Source: Paenimyroides aestuarii | GTDB taxonomy: Bacteria > Bacteroidota > Bacteroidia > Flavobacteriales > Flavobacteriaceae | Assembly (NCBI RefSeq): GCF_024628805.1 | Contig: NZ_CP102382.1 | Coordinates: 1,798,001 to 1,862,000 of the forward strand | DNA length: 64,000 nucleotides | Reading direction: 5' to 3' | Part shown: positions 61,968-64,000 of the stretch, one piece after another | How the letters are laid out: each line of letters begins with the position of its first letter | Numbering within the stretch: the first letter of the stretch is position 1 | Translations under genes and position numbers: made by a program | The notes under the pieces: model-generated | What the model saw: only the letters and a program-made list of their open reading frames with translations | Told to the model about the DNA's origin: nothing | Database searches by the model: none

Positions 61968-64000
61968 ATGAAAAACATATATATTCTTATTTTGTTGTTG
62001 TTTTCCAGCGTGTGCTTTGGTCAATACTATGAACAACATTATATAGCTCCAGCACCTTGGCAATATTGGAACAATGCCAACGAAATTGTTATAGGAACTA
62101 TAGAACCCAATGTAAATGTGGTAGTACAAGTTAGTAAGAGTGATGGTACTTTGGTTACTACTTTGAATGTCACTGAAAACAACCCAGTTTCGTACATATT
62201 TACGGGTGCTTTCACAACTACACCTAAAAACAATTTGAATATTATTGAAAACGATAAAGGATTAATCATAGAGGCTACACATCCTGTAATGGTAAATGTT
62301 AGGAATATTGCTTCAGATGCAGTTGGAAGTACTGTGGCTAATATAAAAGGCAATGCATCATTAGTAAGTTTTGGTTCGGAAGGATTGGGGTTGGAATTCA
62401 GGGTAGGGTACTATCGAAATTCTGTTCAAGGGTTAAATATGGGAGCACCCGTATATTCAGTTATGGCAACAGAAGATAATACATTGGTTAATTTACCTGC
62501 GAGTACTATTTCACTGAATAAAGGACAAAGCTATTTGTTTAACGCTCCTATGGGATCTTTGATAAACGCAGATAAGCCCCTTGTTATGAATACTGGAAAT
62601 TATGGAGATACCCCGCAAATTTGTGGAGCAGCAGGTCAAGATGGCGAAGATGGAACATTTGATCAAATTGCACCTCTTCAATCATTAGGAACTAAGTACA
62701 TGGTGGTGCGGGGAGAAGGAAGCGTACCAACAATCGCCCAGTCACAACAAGGTTTTGGTTCGGAACAAACTACAATTGTAGCTTCAAAAAACAATACTAT
62801 AGTTACCATTCAAAATTTCAATGCAAACGGAACTGTAGCCGGTGCACCATTATCAATGTTTTTAAACACTGGCGATTCCTATACATTTTACCATGGAAAT
62901 GGATTAGATTTGTTATCATCATCAATGATTACTTCTGATCAACCTATAATTGTTTACTCAGGAACAGCTGTTGATTGTGAAACCGATATTTCAACTGTTT
63001 TGCCTATTGGAGGTTGCTCAGGATCATTGAATATCCAAACCAAAAAGTTTATAGACTATAATAATGGAAACTTACCCTACTATGGATTTTGCATTATTGA
63101 AAGTAATACGGTTCCGGTTTTTGTGAACGGACAGAATATCGAAGTGCTTACAGGAAATTTGAGAGTACCTATTGGAACCACCGGTTTTTATTTAATTACT
63201 TTTGATAATGTACAAATAAATAATCCAGCCAATCTAATTATCACTTCTACGTTGCCATTAACCTCAAGTTTGGTGCAGCAAGGTGGAGGCTTTTCAATGT
63301 CGGCATTTTTCTCCTCTTTTGGTGAAGCTGCTGATCCTCCCGTGTTTGCAAAAAGAAATAGTGATTGCAGTGTAACATTAGAAGCCGAGGATGGTTACAG
63401 TCAATATGTATGGTATAAAGATGAAATAAATTATCAAACAACAACAAAAAACACTCTTCAAGTAACCCAATCGGGTAGTTATTCTGTACAAGTGATGCGC
63501 GACTGCGGATTATCAAACGTATCTGTAGCTTTAGATGTAGAAATTGAACCATGTTCCGATCTGGAAGTAGTAAAAGAACGCACGTATCAAAAAGATTTGG
63601 ATGTAACTTTCACAATAACCGTTACAAACCGAAATCCACATTTTACTGAACCCAACGCCATTGCCACCGATATACTGCCGCAAGGCTTAGTTTATGTTAA
63701 TTCCACTACAACAAAAGGTGTTTATAACAATACTACTGGTATTTGGAATATAGGTTCATTAGCGCCCAATGAATCGCAAACTTTAGTAATAGATTGCACT
63801 ATTGGATCTTCAGGTGATTATGTAAATACTTCAACAGTTGCTGGGGATTTTGAAGATACAAATACTAAAAATAATAAAGATACAGCAACAGTAGAAGCAT
63901 TAGTTGCAGATCTTGATGCAGTTAAAGATGATTTTAGAGAACTTTACATTCCAAACGATTATTTAGAATATTCAATAAAAGTAACCAATAAAGGACCACA
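61968..64000 (+). CDS. Large surface adhesin with IgGFc-binding-like and DUF11 domains, 3' end outside window
   Basis: The frame begins with ATGAAAAAC at 61968 and is open to the last base of the window (677 codons and more). A signal peptide (ILILLLFSSVCFGQ) precedes an N-terminal region of about 430 residues with the pattern of the IgGFc-binding family (ITSDQPIIVYSGTAVDCETD, LPIGGCSGSL, YYGFCIIESNTVPVFVNG). Two cysteine-bearing strands follow (SDCSVTLEAEDGYSQYVWYK). From about residue 529 DUF11-type repeats begin (CSDLEVVKERTYQKDLDVTF). Such proteins are exported to the cell surface and often carry a T9SS signal at the missing C-terminus. Confidence 0.75.
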   Translation, partial: MKNIYILILLLFSSVCFGQYYEQHYIAPAPWQYWNNANEIVIGTIEPNVNVVVQVSKSDGTLVTTLNVTENNPVSYIFTGAFTTTPKNNLNIIENDKGLIIEATHPVMVNVRNIASDAVGSTVANIKGNASLVSFGSEGLGLEFRVGYYRNSVQGLNMGAPVYSVMATEDNTLVNLPASTISLNKGQSYLFNAPMGSLINADKPLVMNTGNYGDTPQICGAAGQDGEDGTFDQIAPLQSLGTKYMVVRGEGSVPTIAQSQQGFGSEQTTIVASKNNTIVTIQNFNANGTVAGAPLSMFLNTGDSYTFYHGNGLDLLSSSMITSDQPIIVYSGTAVDCETDISTVLPIGGCSGSLNIQTKKFIDYNNGNLPYYGFCIIESNTVPVFVNGQNIEVLTGNLRVPIGTTGFYLITFDNVQINNPANLIITSTLPLTSSLVQQGGGFSMSAFFSSFGEAADPPVFAKRNSDCSVTLEAEDGYSQYVWYKDEINYQTTTKNTLQVTQSGSYSVQVMRDCGLSNVSVALDVEIEPCSDLEVVKERTYQKDLDVTFTITVTNRNPHFTEPNAIATDILPQGLVYVNSTTTKGVYNNTTGIWNIGSLAPNESQTLVIDCTIGSSGDYVNTSTVAGDFEDTNTKNNKDTATVEALVADLDAVKDDFRELYIPNDYLEYSIKVTNKGP

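Overview
The window is AT-rich DNA from a Bacteroidota chromosome, most likely family Flavobacteriaceae (Flavobacterium/Myroides-like). Pointers are TAnnTTTG-type promoter boxes, FrnE, a GYDIA-type GHMP kinase and a class II HMG-CoA reductase, PorT-like barrels, an IgGFc/DUF11 surface adhesin, the surE-lpxB and secA-DUF2795-cobalamin adenosyltransferase neighbourhoods, and a dipeptidyl peptidase IV plus POT transporter cluster. The genus is an inference. No plasmid, prophage or CRISPR hallmark is visible.

Layout. 0-3.1 kb: FAD oxidoreductase (cut by the window edge), GH25 muramidase, class A beta-lactamase. 3.2-13.25 kb: an accessory island, entirely on the minus strand (see below). 13.26-22.8 kb: DUF2971 protein, OppC-type permease, Prc/CtpA protease, surE, a small membrane protein, lpxB, NlpC/P60 peptidase, comEC, thioredoxin-fold protein. 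22.9-30.9 kb: three POT/PTR peptide transporters and DPP IV, a peptide-utilisation module. 31-40.3 kb: HMG-CoA reductase, GHMP kinase, an AraC regulator fused to a heavy-metal-like domain, FrnE, pyrD, LysE-type exporter, HMG-CoA lyase, guaB. 40.5-47.5 kb: two tandem beta-barrel proteins, secA, DUF2795, PduO-type adenosyltransferase, DoxX, a degenerate methyltransferase-like protein, and a tandem pair of identical tRNA-Arg(ACG) genes. 47.5-55.2 kb: a minus-strand run of secreted, lipo- and membrane proteins of unknown function. 55.4-57.8 kb: three tandem secreted proteins with C1q/TNF-like C-termini. 57.9-61.9 kb: bestrophin, K+ channel, SnoaL-like lipoprotein, DoxX-like protein, SDR oxidoreductase, AraC regulator. 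61.97 kb to the edge: a large adhesin that runs out of the window.

The island is the notable part. It holds eight consecutive fragments of polymorphic-toxin loci, all in the same direction. Seven consist of a toxin C-terminal piece, usually cut down to 30-110 codons and lacking a start codon, followed 0-12 bp later by a putative immunity gene. The eighth is only the tail of an immunity gene. The fragments are separated by members of one REP/RAYT family: two full copies of a REP-associated Y1 (HUH) transposase gene and five short internally deleted (MITE-like) derivatives, several nested in one another. In almost every case the toxin reading frame is open right up to the element's terminal base pairs, and the immunity gene stops 7-26 bp before the next element. 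The elements therefore behave as cassette boundaries. No full-length parent toxin lies in the window. My proposal (inference) is that homologous recombination between these repeats, or RAYT activity, stores and shuffles toxin-tip/immunity modules. Several modules are decaying: an in-frame TGA, a frameshift, and immunity genes truncated by elements.
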